A DNA stretch of 64,000 bases from Zobellella endophytica (GTDB taxonomy: Bacteria; Pseudomonadota; Gammaproteobacteria; Enterobacterales; Aeromonadaceae): positions 682,001 to 746,000 of the forward strand of contig NZ_PXYG01000001.1 of NCBI RefSeq assembly GCF_003012775.1, in the 5' to 3' direction. Both the position numbers and the translations under genes were made by a program. Positions 38,757 through 46,247 of the stretch are shown here, piece by piece. Within the stretch, counting starts at the first letter, position 1, and each line of letters opens with the position of its first letter. The notes beneath the pieces are model-generated. The model had not been told where the DNA came from. It saw only the letters and a list, made by a program, of their open reading frames with translations, and searched no databases.

Positions 38757-39011
38757 TTAGAATGAATCGGTAAGTTGAATCATTCCGCCATTCGAGCCAA
38801 AACGCGCGCAGGCCACAAGGGCCAGATGGGGAATTTGCGTTGGCCAGTGCATTGTGGTCATAGGGTTCCATTGCATCTGCGCCAGGGTGCTGTTAGTAAT
38901 GAGGGCAGGGGAAAAAGTAGAACTCCCATGGGTGCCCACTTCTAGGCGATCACTCTCGGCAAGCTGAGCCTGCGGCTGTTCGGTCAGCCAAATTGTAAGA
39001 ATCATTCTCAT
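38757..39011 (-). CDS. unrecognised 84-residue protein
   Basis: I do not recognise this protein. ATG 39011 has a GGAAGG site seven bases upstream and overlaps the preceding stop (ATGA), so it looks translationally coupled to the wHTH fragment. The product is rich in Thr, Gln, Met and Trp in the middle, has no membrane segment and no clear motif. It could be an accidental frame behind a gene remnant. Confidence 0.35.
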   Translation of the reverse strand: MRMILTIWLTEQPQAQLAESDRLEVGTHGSSTFSPALITNSTLAQMQWNPMTTMHWPTQIPHLALVACARFGSNGGMIQLTDSF

Positions 39012-39283
39012 ATCTTTACCTTCCAATAACCGCGAGTACCGCCAATCCGTTCAATGGCGCCGGCTTCTTTCAATTTATTCTGAACGGCCGAGGCATTGAT
39101 GTTCAGCTTATCGGCCCGCGCTTGACGAGTAATGGGCGGGTTTTCCTGAATCAGGACCAGTACGTCCCGCTGTCGTCCGGTGAGTTCCAGCATTTGACCA
39201 CCTATCTGACCACCTATTGAACCACCTGTTTCCATCGCATCTGCAGCGGCGAGGCTGGTATCCCGGAGGAATTCAATATCCAT
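39008..39283 (-). CDS. winged-helix protein, probably a C-terminal fragment
   Basis: 91 residues. The C-terminal two thirds (LTGRQRDVLVLIQENPPITRQARADKLNINASAVQNKLKEAGAIERIGGTRGYWKVKI) is the winged-helix tail seen at the end of RecG-like/AlbA-type ATP-binding regulators and some Fic proteins. The N-terminal part of such proteins is missing, so this is either a small stand-alone regulator or a remnant. The GGQIGGQM repeat is typical of the linker before such tails. Confidence 0.5.
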   Translation of the reverse strand: MDIEFLRDTSLAAADAMETGGSIGGQIGGQMLELTGRQRDVLVLIQENPPITRQARADKLNINASAVQNKLKEAGAIERIGGTRGYWKVKI

Positions 39284-39509
39284 AAAATCCCCGGTCTAAA
39301 TGGTGGTTTGATCATCAACGTGTTGAACAGGTTCTAATATTAAAGCTCCAAACGTAACCAGCGTGAGATGCCATGGCCGCCCCAACATCGCTTTCCCACC
39401 AATCGCCCTCGGCACCGGGTGCATGACACCCTGCGGGCAAAGTAACGGTACCGATAAATCTTTAAAACCGGGCAGTAGAGCCAGGGTGTCTTGAGCCTTA
39501 TAACTTATT

Positions 39510-39537
39510 ATTTAACATAATATACATTATGCGCAGT
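39510..39537 (-). other. dif: dif / XerCD recombination site (left prophage attachment site)
   Basis: Read on the minus strand: XerC arm ACTGCGCATAA, centre TGTATA, XerD arm TTATGTTAAAT. The centre and XerD arm are identical to E. coli dif, and only two outer bases of the XerC arm differ (26 of 28 overall). It is either the chromosomal dif or a hybrid dif/attP junction, because the filamentous prophage starts here. No other equally good site is seen in the window. Confidence 0.85.
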
Positions 39538-39859
39538 AATAGAGGCCATTGCTTAAGAACATGAAACCCAGCACGGACGCGGCATGCAGGCTGTTGCGGT
39601 GCTCCTTCAACAGCTTGTCCCAGACCGCTTTTGTGGTGTCTGACTTGGCTCTCGCCCTGGCAAGTTCAAGTAGCACTTCGCTTGGGTCTAGCCCCACCTC
39701 TTTTGCAATGTAAGTCGCTGTTTCGTCGGTGAATTCTCTTTGTCCGCTGTAGATTTCTGAAATGTAAGGTCTGCTTAGCCCTAGCTCTGCTGCTACTTGC
39801 TTCTGAAGGTTGTATTTTTTGGCTTTCATTAGCTCGTTTATCAGTGTTTTCGAATACAT
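39527..39859 (-). CDS. phage repressor, HTH protein (RstR-like, DUF3693 type)
   Basis: 110-residue protein with an N-terminal Xre-type helix-turn-helix (KQVAAELGLSRPYISEIYSGQREF) and a hydrophobic C-terminal tail (SLHAASVLGFMFLSNGLYYCA). This is the layout I associate with inovirus DUF3693 repressors. It is divergent from the early genes, as rstR is from rstA in CTXphi. Its last codons and TAA stop lie inside the XerC arm of dif. Repeated TAGTTCG boxes in the divergent gap are its likely operators. Confidence 0.8.
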   Translation of the reverse strand: MYSKTLINELMKAKKYNLQKQVAAELGLSRPYISEIYSGQREFTDETATYIAKEVGLDPSEVLLELARARAKSDTTKAVWDKLLKEHRNSLHAASVLGFMFLSNGLYYCA

Positions 39860-39894
39860 TTTTTGTTTTCCTCCAAAGTCAATCCCCCTGATTC

Positions 39895-39978
39895 TAGTTC
39901 GCTAGTTATCAAATTACCTGTCTTGTTGTTCGGTAAATGACGAACTAACATGCTCTTAATTCGATAATAGGCGAACTA
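39895..39978. promoter_or_regulatory. three repressor-operator-like boxes
   Basis: TAGTTCG at 39895-39901 and its inverted form CGAACTA at 39941-39947 and 39972-39978 lie in the 122-base gap between the divergent repressor and the first early gene. The last two are within AACTAA contexts. Three copies of a 7-mer in such a short intergenic stretch suggest binding sites for the repressor. Confidence 0.5.
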
Positions 39979-39981
39979 ATT

Positions 39982-40215
39982 ATGTCCACCATCACCCTGA
40001 ATTTGTCAGAAAACGATCTCGATGTACTGCGCACTGCGCGGACCTTGTCTGCTGCGGCTCAGTTGGCGCTGGCTGAGTATCGCGCGTTGTTGGGCATGGT
40101 TGAGTCTGAGCTGGTGGGTGCTGCCTATGAACGTTGGCTGGCCCTGGACAAACAGGCCGAACGTCAATTCGCGCTGTTCGCCCGCATCTGCTCCGTGCAG
40201 ATCACTAGCCTGTAA
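39982..40215 (+). CDS. small early phage protein, unknown function
   Basis: 77 residues (MSTITLNLSENDLDVLRTARTLSAAAQLALAEYRALL...), mostly helical by composition, with no membrane segment. It is the first gene of the rightward phage unit, directly downstream of the operator boxes. I do not recognise the family. Small ORFs at this place are common in inoviruses. Confidence 0.6.
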   Translation: MSTITLNLSENDLDVLRTARTLSAAAQLALAEYRALLGMVESELVGAAYERWLALDKQAERQFALFARICSVQITSL

Positions 40216-40229
40216 TCGGAGCCACCGCC

Positions 40230-40436
40230 ATGACCGTCACCATCTACTGGCAGGAACAACCGGAATTTGGCCCAGGCTGGGTCTCCGCCTGCATCTGTGG
40301 TGATGTGGATTTCTTCCCTAGCATGAGCCGCCTTCGCCAGCATCTGGCCTTTGAATTCGATGATTACGAGCTGGTCGAGGTGACGCCGGACAACTGGCAG
40401 GAACTGCATGATGCGGGGGCCTTCCGCCATGGCTAA
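40230..40436 (+). CDS. small early phage protein, unknown function
   Basis: 68-residue acidic protein (MTVTIYWQEQPEFGPGWVSACICGDVDFFPSMSRLRQHLAFEFDDYELVEVTPDNWQELHD...). It begins 14 bases after the previous gene and overlaps the replication gene by 8 bases. No family is recognised. The position and tight packing support a real gene. Confidence 0.6.
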   Translation: MTVTIYWQEQPEFGPGWVSACICGDVDFFPSMSRLRQHLAFEFDDYELVEVTPDNWQELHDAGAFRHG

Positions 40437-41643
40437 CCGGGTCATTCACGATTACCTGTCGTTCACGTGGTCGCCTGAGTCGCTGGTCAGGATGAAAAGA
40501 CTTGCCCGTACCGGGGCCATCATTAAGACCCCTCGCCCGGTGGGTGTAGAGCGGTTTTCGGGCGCTGATTCGGAGCTGAACCGGGCATTCATGGCTGAGA
40601 TGGCCGATATGCTCGATGAGGCCATGGGCTCGGCTGAGTGTATCGCCGCCGGGGTCGACTATAACGACGCCTATAACGATATTGTGCACCATTACGGGGT
40701 TCAACTGCTCGATGCCCTGTGCTGCGCTGAGGTCGAGGCGTTTGTTCAGGAACTCAATGAGGAACTGAGCCCCACGGGCGTTGCTCGTTTCAGCTATGAG
40801 GCCCGCCAGGGCGGCATGTACGGCTATAGCCGCTCGGCTACACTCAAAATCGACGCTGCTAACGCCGGTGTCGTCGCCTGGGGTGCGGAAAACGGCGGCT
40901 GTCTGGTGTCCATTAGTGGCGCCGGTTGTGTGGCTATTGACTTTGCTCGTCTGCACGGGATTGTTCAGCGGCTGCCGGGCTTCAAGATCACCCGGGTGGA
41001 TTTGGCGCTGGACGATTACGAGGGAGTGGCGTTCTCGGCTGCCCGTTTTCGTGAAATGGCGCTCGAAGGGCTGTTTAGCGGTCGTGGCCGTCCGCCCAAG
41101 TACACCTATATCGAGTCCGGCCATATCAATCTGATTGACCCTAAAGCCGCCAAAAAGCGTTACGGCATGGTGCCGGATTTGGGTTGCTCCTTTTATGTCG
41201 GTGCTCGGGAGTCCGGCAAGGTGTTCCGGGCCTATGAAAAAGGCCGGCAAATGCAGTCCCAGGAACATCCGGAATGGCAACGGGCTGAAGTCGAGATCCG
41301 CTCGAAAGACCGGGAGATTCCGCTTGATGTGCTGCTTAACCCGGATGCGTATTTTGCCGGGGCCTATCCTGCCCTTGCCGGATTGGTCGAGCAGGTGGAG
41401 CCTGAGCGTATAAGGACGTTTAAAAACCTGTTCAGGGTTGACCGTCAACGGTCAATCGAAGCTGCCGCCATTCAGGCCGGACGGCTGATTAATTATCTCG
41501 CTCGTTGGGAAGGGATAAGCCCGGGTGACATTTGTCACCGTCTTACCTCCCATTTGGGTATTGACGATATACCGGCGCGATTAAAGCGACCGGTCAATTA
41601 TGAGTTGTTATCTACCAACGGCACAATTGAGCCAGCATTTTAA
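40429..41643 (+). CDS. phage replication initiation protein (RstA-like, Rep_trans)
   Basis: 404-residue rolling-circle initiator resembling the replication-initiation-factor family of inoviruses (RstA of CTXphi). Recognisable blocks are DYLSFTW near the N-terminus, RVDLALDDYEG, FYVGARESGKVFRAYEKGRQ and EWQRAEVEIRSKDREIPLDVL. It nicks the plus-strand origin in its family. ATG 40429 overlaps the upstream gene; 40408 and 40411 are in-frame alternatives. GC content is close to the host. Confidence 0.85.
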   Translation: MANRVIHDYLSFTWSPESLVRMKRLARTGAIIKTPRPVGVERFSGADSELNRAFMAEMADMLDEAMGSAECIAAGVDYNDAYNDIVHHYGVQLLDALCCAEVEAFVQELNEELSPTGVARFSYEARQGGMYGYSRSATLKIDAANAGVVAWGAENGGCLVSISGAGCVAIDFARLHGIVQRLPGFKITRVDLALDDYEGVAFSAARFREMALEGLFSGRGRPPKYTYIESGHINLIDPKAAKKRYGMVPDLGCSFYVGARESGKVFRAYEKGRQMQSQEHPEWQRAEVEIRSKDREIPLDVLLNPDAYFAGAYPALAGLVEQVEPERIRTFKNLFRVDRQRSIEAAAIQAGRLINYLARWEGISPGDICHRLTSHLGIDDIPARLKRPVNYELLSTNGTIEPAF

Positions 41644-41658
41644 AAAGAGGATTTTGAT

Positions 41659-41967
41659 ATGTCTACTATGCAAGTGATGGCCGTAATTTCTGTTACCAAA
41701 GGTTCAGGTATTAGCCGAAAAACTGGCATTCCTAAACCGTATGATTTTGCTCAGCTCACTTATTTGGTGCCAGCTAAATCAATCGCTAAGGAAGAAACCA
41801 ATATTACCAATTACGGGTTTGATACTCGTGATTTGGGTGTGCTCAATACGCCCGAGACTATCGAAACCCTGAAAAGTATTCCGTTTATGCAGCCGGTCAA
41901 GCTTCTCTTGGAAGCGGATCCGGAAAACCCGAGCCGTAACGTCGTTACCGGGTGGGATGCTGTGTAA
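41659..41967 (+). CDS. phage ssDNA-binding protein (RstB/gpV-like), probable
   Basis: 102-residue protein right after the replication initiator, where inoviruses encode the single-stranded DNA-binding protein that coats the progeny strand. It begins MSTMQVMAVISVTKGSGISRKTGIPKPYDFAQLTYLVPAK, with an OB-fold-like alternation of beta-strand residues. AGAGGA precedes the ATG. The assignment rests on position and general resemblance. Confidence 0.65.
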   Translation: MSTMQVMAVISVTKGSGISRKTGIPKPYDFAQLTYLVPAKSIAKEETNITNYGFDTRDLGVLNTPETIETLKSIPFMQPVKLLLEADPENPSRNVVTGWDAV

Positions 41968-42143
41968 TGGTGTTGTACGCCTGTGACGCTGTGATTGATG
42001 GCGTATGCCAGAACCCGCAAGCCGTCGAGGTGTATTTTCTTTCCGGCCTCATGGCCGGTTCTACTGCGATTGTGGCGGCGCTGGCAACAATGATATGCGT
42101 TGCTGGTGGCCTCAATTTGTTATCAAACTTTACTGGAAGGTGA
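41967..42143 (+). CDS. small phage membrane protein
   Basis: 58 residues with one long hydrophobic segment (VYFLSGLMAGSTAIVAALATMICVAGGLNLL). Its ATG overlaps the stop of the ssDNA-binding gene (TAATG). It could be a minor tip protein of the virion (gpVII/gpIX-like) or an assembly factor. It lies immediately before the major coat gene, where such genes are found in Ff phages. Confidence 0.65.
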   Translation: MVLYACDAVIDGVCQNPQAVEVYFLSGLMAGSTAIVAALATMICVAGGLNLLSNFTGR

Positions 42144-42147
42144 AAAT

Positions 42148-42288
42148 ATGGAAGCCATCGATACCGCGCAAGCTCTGACCGCTATTGGTCTGCTGACTGC
42201 TGCTGTCGCCGCTATTGGTGCGGCAAAAATGGGCATTAACGGCCTCGTCTTCGTCTGGCGTAAAATCCAGGGCGTGGTTAGCCGTTAA
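42148..42288 (+). CDS. major coat protein (gpVIII/Cep-like)
   Basis: 46 residues: acidic start (MEAIDTAQALT), Ala-rich hydrophobic helix (AIGLLTAAVAAIGAAKMGINGLVFVW) and basic C-terminus (RKIQGVVSR). This is the charge layout of filamentous-phage major coat proteins. There is no cleavable signal peptide, as in Pf3, so insertion would be YidC/Sec-like without processing. It follows a GGAAGGTG site. A strong terminator follows directly, the usual device for high coat expression. Confidence 0.85.
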   Translation: MEAIDTAQALTAIGLLTAAVAAIGAAKMGINGLVFVWRKIQGVVSR

Positions 42289-42306
42289 TATCGGCTCGGT
42301 TAAACA

Positions 42307-42327
42307 GGGGGCTGCGGCCCCCTTTTT
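42307..42327 (+). terminator. central phage terminator after the coat gene
   Basis: GGGGGC/GCCCCC stem with a 4-base loop and five T. It lies between the coat gene and the adsorption/assembly genes, as in other filamentous phages. Confidence 0.88.
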
Positions 42328-42344
42328 AGATCTAAGGGTCGAAC

Positions 42345-42428
42345 ATGCTTATTCTCGATGGTGATGGCTTATGGATGCTCGTTGGTTACTTGGTCTTTTT
42401 GTCCTGTGTCTATCTAATTTGGCGTTAG
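42345..42428 (+). CDS. 27-residue phage membrane peptide (gpVII/gpIX-like candidate)
   Basis: A short ORF reading MLILDGDGLWMLVGYLVFL followed by SCVYLIWR, behind a good AAGGG ribosome site six bases upstream. It has a short acidic head, one membrane helix and a basic end, matching the size and build of the tip proteins pVII (33 aa) and pIX (32 aa) of Ff phages. The pIII-like gene starts inside it in another frame and has no good ribosome site, so this ORF may also drive that gene by coupling. Confidence 0.6.
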   Translation: MLILDGDGLWMLVGYLVFLSCVYLIWR

Positions 42429-43609
42429 CCGATGAACCGATAATTTGCCCCCCTAACGCCTTATTTTATGTGTCTGACACAACAGCAATGCCGGTTTGCC
42501 TGGCTGATCTTTGCGAGGCTTCTTGTCGGGAGCCGGGTTGTATTGGTGTAAATGGCCAGATGGCTGTTTATACCAACGGCAATATTTGTGGATCTGGTGG
42601 AGATTCAGGTTCTGAAGGTTCAGGCTCCGAGGATCATGGTCTTAGTGATTTGCCGTCTCCTGATGATTTCGGGATTAGGGATAGTCTTTCAGTTTATTCA
42701 ATTGATGGTGTCTATGTAGCCGGATATGAGTCTGTTAAGCGTAATCTCGGTCAAATTAGAGATTATCTTACTTATTTTAGAGAGGGGGTTTTATATGACA
42801 TTGATCTGTTGAGTTCAAAGGTTAGATCTTCTAGCTTTAATTCTATGACGGCCACTATTTCTGCGAATGGTGCTTTTTTTAAAGCTGATTCCGCATTAAC
42901 AAAAGTTCAGTTATTAGAATCTGATTTGGATTCGATTTCATCTGATTTTTCAAGTGAACTTTCTGCTGTTAATCAATCAATTAATCGACAGATTTCAGAT
43001 GTTTATGGTTCGATTAATCAACAGGTCTCAGATATTTATTCTTATGTGGGGGATGTGGCTGATGTTGCTTATTCTGCGCCGTCGCGTGATGAGATTTATG
43101 GTCATGTTGACGCTATGATTGATGGTGTTTATAGACATACTGATGGTGCGTATGAATTAGCGGCCAGTGTTAGTGATAGTCTTGGTGATGTTTATTCTGA
43201 AATGAACGATAATTTTTACTCCAATGATATGGCTATTAATGAATTGAGAGAGTCAATAGAATCAGGTGAATGGTTTGATGATTCAGGTATTATTTCTGCA
43301 GTGAATAATCAAACTAATGTAATCAGTGAATCTTTAAATAATGTTAGTATTCCAGAGATTCCCGGTGGTTCTACTGAAATCCCTACGGATTCATTTGATA
43401 TAAATGAATTTGTGATGGATAAAGTGGATTTGAATATTTTTGACTCTCACGCAACTTGCCCGCCTGATGTTAATGCGGTCATCTTGGGCGAAGTGCTTTC
43501 ATTCACTTATCAGCCGTTTTGTGATTTTGCCGAATATGTAAGGCCGGCCATTCTTTTGATTGCTTGGATCGCCTTTGCCTTTATTGTCATGCGTAGTCGT
43601 TACCGATAA
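42371..43609 (+). CDS. adsorption protein, pIII/OrfU-like
   Basis: 412 residues: signal peptide (LLGLFVLCLSNLALA), a Cys-rich head (residues about 25-70), a Gly/Ser linker (GSGGDSGSEGSGSEDHG) and a long Ser/Asp-rich region with coiled-coil character (INRQISDVYGSINQQVSDIYSYV). A C-terminal membrane anchor (ILLIAWIAFAFIVM) follows. This is the layout of inovirus receptor-binding proteins. The coding DNA is far more AT-rich than its surroundings. The start at ATG 42371 overlaps the 27-residue ORF. Confidence 0.8.
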   Translation: MDARWLLGLFVLCLSNLALADEPIICPPNALFYVSDTTAMPVCLADLCEASCREPGCIGVNGQMAVYTNGNICGSGGDSGSEGSGSEDHGLSDLPSPDDFGIRDSLSVYSIDGVYVAGYESVKRNLGQIRDYLTYFREGVLYDIDLLSSKVRSSSFNSMTATISANGAFFKADSALTKVQLLESDLDSISSDFSSELSAVNQSINRQISDVYGSINQQVSDIYSYVGDVADVAYSAPSRDEIYGHVDAMIDGVYRHTDGAYELAASVSDSLGDVYSEMNDNFYSNDMAINELRESIESGEWFDDSGIISAVNNQTNVISESLNNVSIPEIPGGSTEIPTDSFDINEFVMDKVDLNIFDSHATCPPDVNAVILGEVLSFTYQPFCDFAEYVRPAILLIAWIAFAFIVMRSRYR

Positions 43610-43618
43610 GAGGGTCAT

Positions 43619-43915
43619 ATGCCATTTGTAAGCGCCATACTGTTGGGATTGCTGACCTTTGTCGGTGAGTCTATTACTAGGTTCCTCGTTTCTGCGGGTG
43701 CTTTCTTTGTTGTGTACACTGGTGTTGCTGCATTATCCCAAGGTTTGATTGAACTTAGCCAAGGTTATTGGGCAGGGATACCCGGGCATATATTGCAAAT
43801 TATGGCACTAGGTGGTCTTGATGAAGCGTTGTCCATATTGATGTCAGCTGTAGCCACACGGTTTGCAATGGATTTTACCGATGAAAAGATAATGAGTTTT
43901 AGGGCGGCAAAATGA
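43619..43915 (+). CDS. minor coat protein pVI/Ace-like (DUF2523 type)
   Basis: 98 residues with two or three hydrophobic segments (LLGLLTFVGESITRFLVSAGAFFVVYTGVAAL and GHILQIMALGGLDEALSILMSAV). It sits between the adsorption gene and zot, the slot of gpVI/ace. It overlaps zot by four bases (ATGA). It is likely the virion protein that, with pIII, caps and releases the particle. Confidence 0.75.
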   Translation: MPFVSAILLGLLTFVGESITRFLVSAGAFFVVYTGVAALSQGLIELSQGYWAGIPGHILQIMALGGLDEALSILMSAVATRFAMDFTDEKIMSFRAAK

Positions 43916-44988
43916 TTAGGTTAATAACGGGGTTTCCAGGCGCGTCTAAGTCACTTAATACAGTAAAAGAGGTGGTTGAGGATTTAGATTATTCCGGTCG
44001 TCCGGTGTATTACTACAATGTCAAGGCGCTCATGCTCGATATTGATTTCGCGGCGTCGTTTTCTGGTTGGTTCTACGGCTCTTGGTTGCCAACTGCTGGT
44101 GATGCAGATCTTGAGCGTGTGATCCCTATTGTGCGTGTCGTGCACAAGCAGAGCCGGGTGGTGACTGAGGATGATTTGCCTTTTCTGGTCTGCTACTGGC
44201 GTCAGGGCGAAGTTTATCAAACGTGGGTCGACTGGGTTCTAAAGCTGTATCCAGAGCAGAAAACCGCTGAGCTGAGGCGCTTCCTTGATGCCTGCGAGCA
44301 CTTTGGCTTCAAGGCCAATAAGGACAGGCTCAAGCGGTTTCATCTGCATTGGCACAAGATGAAAAATCCGCATGATTGGCATAAGCTGCCTTATGGTTCA
44401 GTGATTATTATCGACGAAGCTCAGGAATTCTTTCCGCCTCGTTCGGTGGGTTCGAAAGTGCCGGAGCATATCAGTAAAATGAACGTGCATCGCCATTCAG
44501 GTTTTGACCTTCACTTGATTACGCAACAGCCGAAATTGGTTGATTCTCAGATTCGTTCAGTGACTGGGCGTCATATTCATTTTCACAACCCTGATAACGG
44601 TGAAAAGGTCGTGCGTTATCAGTCGGCCAAGTTGATGGATGTGGAAAATGAATCAAGCCTGAAAGATTGTTTGAATTTAACTTATCACCCAAGGGATAAG
44701 AAATTTTATGGCTCTTATTATTCAGCCGAAATCCATACGCATAAGCGTATTGTGCCGGACTTTTATAAAAAGATAATTCCAAGCATATTGATGCTGCTGA
44801 TTGGCCTTGGCGGTGCTGGCTATGTCTTCTGGAATATGGGGTTCAAAGAAGTTTTTGCGAATGAAACCACAATAGAGGTTAATGAAAATGATCATGCAAA
44901 CACTCAAGCGCCTGCTGGTTCGCCGGCTGACTCGGTTCCTGTTGGCAATCGCTGTATCTTTGTTGGTGAGCGGCGTATCTGCCGTTAA
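43912..44988 (+). CDS. zot: Zot-domain phage assembly ATPase (gpI)
   Basis: 358 residues. The N-terminal ATPase has Walker A GFPGASKS (residues about 7-14) and Walker B YGSVIIIDEAQEFFPPRS. It drives virion extrusion through the inner membrane. One membrane segment (about residues 286-305, IIPSILMLLIGLGGAGYVFW) is followed by a short periplasmic tail with two Cys. Its last 107 bases overlap the secretin gene in a different frame. Confidence 0.92.
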   Translation: MIRLITGFPGASKSLNTVKEVVEDLDYSGRPVYYYNVKALMLDIDFAASFSGWFYGSWLPTAGDADLERVIPIVRVVHKQSRVVTEDDLPFLVCYWRQGEVYQTWVDWVLKLYPEQKTAELRRFLDACEHFGFKANKDRLKRFHLHWHKMKNPHDWHKLPYGSVIIIDEAQEFFPPRSVGSKVPEHISKMNVHRHSGFDLHLITQQPKLVDSQIRSVTGRHIHFHNPDNGEKVVRYQSAKLMDVENESSLKDCLNLTYHPRDKKFYGSYYSAEIHTHKRIVPDFYKKIIPSILMLLIGLGGAGYVFWNMGFKEVFANETTIEVNENDHANTQAPAGSPADSVPVGNRCIFVGERRICR

Positions 44989-46096
44989 GGCCATTGAGAC
45001 CGATGGCCAGCCGATGACGCTTGATGTGTTTTCGGATTTAGTGGGTATGGCTCTTGGTCGTAATGTGGTTTTACATTCAGGGTTAGATATAAATGCCAGG
45101 GTATACGGCATAGATCCTGAAGATAATATCGTCGATGTGCTGGATGCAGTGATTAAAGCCAATGGGCTTTTTATTCAGACCGTGGGCAATGTGGTTTATA
45201 TCTACCCTTTTGATGAAGATGCCCGACCTGATTACAGCATGTTCCCGGTGCGGCTGGACTATCCAAGGCCGACGCTTGCCGATGATCTCGATAAGCTGTT
45301 TGCGTGGTTAAATGAGGTCCACGGGGCGCCCTGTTCGTTTGTCACCGCGTCGCCGCTAGCGGTGCATGCCAACTGCCCGGTTTTCATCAAGGATGCCGTT
45401 CAAGCGGTGGTTGGTATGTTTGCTGCCGATGTGCCCCAGTATGTGGTCAGAGCTTATATCGTTGAAACGAGCAGTATTAGCGCCCGGGAGTTGGGCGCCA
45501 AATTTGGTTACAGTGGTTCGCGCTCAGGTGTTGTATGGAATCCACAACCGGACATCAAAATAGATTTGGGCAACGCCAGCGTACAAGCGAACTTTGATGA
45601 CTTCTCGCTGTTTGGCCGCTTTCTTGCGCGTGAATCGGGGGTGTCAATGGTCAGTCAGCCCATGCTGGCCGTCGATGCTGGTACCGGGGCACGCATCCAC
45701 GTGGGTAATAATGTGCCTATCGTGGTCAGGGCGGCCACTGTAGAGCAGGGAGCCAGTATAGAGCGGCGTGACGTGGGGGTGATCCTTGATGTGCTGCCAG
45801 TACAGCTTTCCGGCGGTCGTATCCATGTGACGGTGAAAACTGATGTGAGTCGAGTCGATGAAGTGACAAACCAATTCGGGGCGATTATCAGTACCAGGGC
45901 GATTGATACCACGATCACCTTGCGGGAAGGCCAGACCGTGGTGTTAGGTGGCCTGATTGACTACTACATGGAAAAATCGAGTCAGGGAGTGCCGGTGCTG
46001 CGCTCCATCCCTATCATCGGTCGGGCGTTCCGGGGTGATCTCGATAATGCCGACCGGCGCGAAATATCCGTTATGCTGCGCATCGAGCCGGTTTAG
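44882..46096 (+). CDS. phage-encoded secretin (gpIV-like)
   Basis: 404-residue outer-membrane secretin with an N-terminal signal sequence (FLLAIAVSLLVSGVSA). N-terminal domains resembling N0/N1 follow, and then the secretin core (GVSMVSQPMLAVDAGTGARIHVGNNVPIVV... IDTTITLREGQTVVLGGLID... VPVLRSIPIIGRAFRG). It forms the exit channel for progeny phage. CTXphi lacks such a gene and borrows a host secretin, so this phage is self-sufficient like Ff. Starts at 44882 or 44888 are both possible. Confidence 0.9.
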   Translation: MKMIMQTLKRLLVRRLTRFLLAIAVSLLVSGVSAVKAIETDGQPMTLDVFSDLVGMALGRNVVLHSGLDINARVYGIDPEDNIVDVLDAVIKANGLFIQTVGNVVYIYPFDEDARPDYSMFPVRLDYPRPTLADDLDKLFAWLNEVHGAPCSFVTASPLAVHANCPVFIKDAVQAVVGMFAADVPQYVVRAYIVETSSISARELGAKFGYSGSRSGVVWNPQPDIKIDLGNASVQANFDDFSLFGRFLARESGVSMVSQPMLAVDAGTGARIHVGNNVPIVVRAATVEQGASIERRDVGVILDVLPVQLSGGRIHVTVKTDVSRVDEVTNQFGAIISTRAIDTTITLREGQTVVLGGLIDYYMEKSSQGVPVLRSIPIIGRAFRGDLDNADRREISVMLRIEPV

Positions 46097-46187
46097 CCAG
46101 CCGGGGGGATGCGGACGCTTGCGGCCGGGCGTCTCGGCTGGCTAACCTGCCTTCCTTCGTGCATCACCTCTATTCCGCGCCGATAAA

Positions 46188-46240
46188 GGCTTATAATAAG
46201 CCTTATAATTCCTTTACAATATGATAATAAATCTTATAAT
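46188..46240 (+). promoter_or_regulatory. promoter/operator region of the toxin-antitoxin pair
   Basis: GGCTTATAATAAGCC (46188-46202) is a perfect 15-base palindrome. The 8-mer CTTATAAT occurs three times (46190, 46202, 46233). TTATAAT-type sequences can serve as -10 elements, so the repeats may combine promoter and antitoxin-binding sites. Confidence 0.5.
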
Positions 46241-46247
46241 GTAAGCC

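Noticed and set aside
44519-45162. Minus-strand ORFs inside zot and the secretin
   Set aside because: Antisense of well-supported genes; no ribosome sites.
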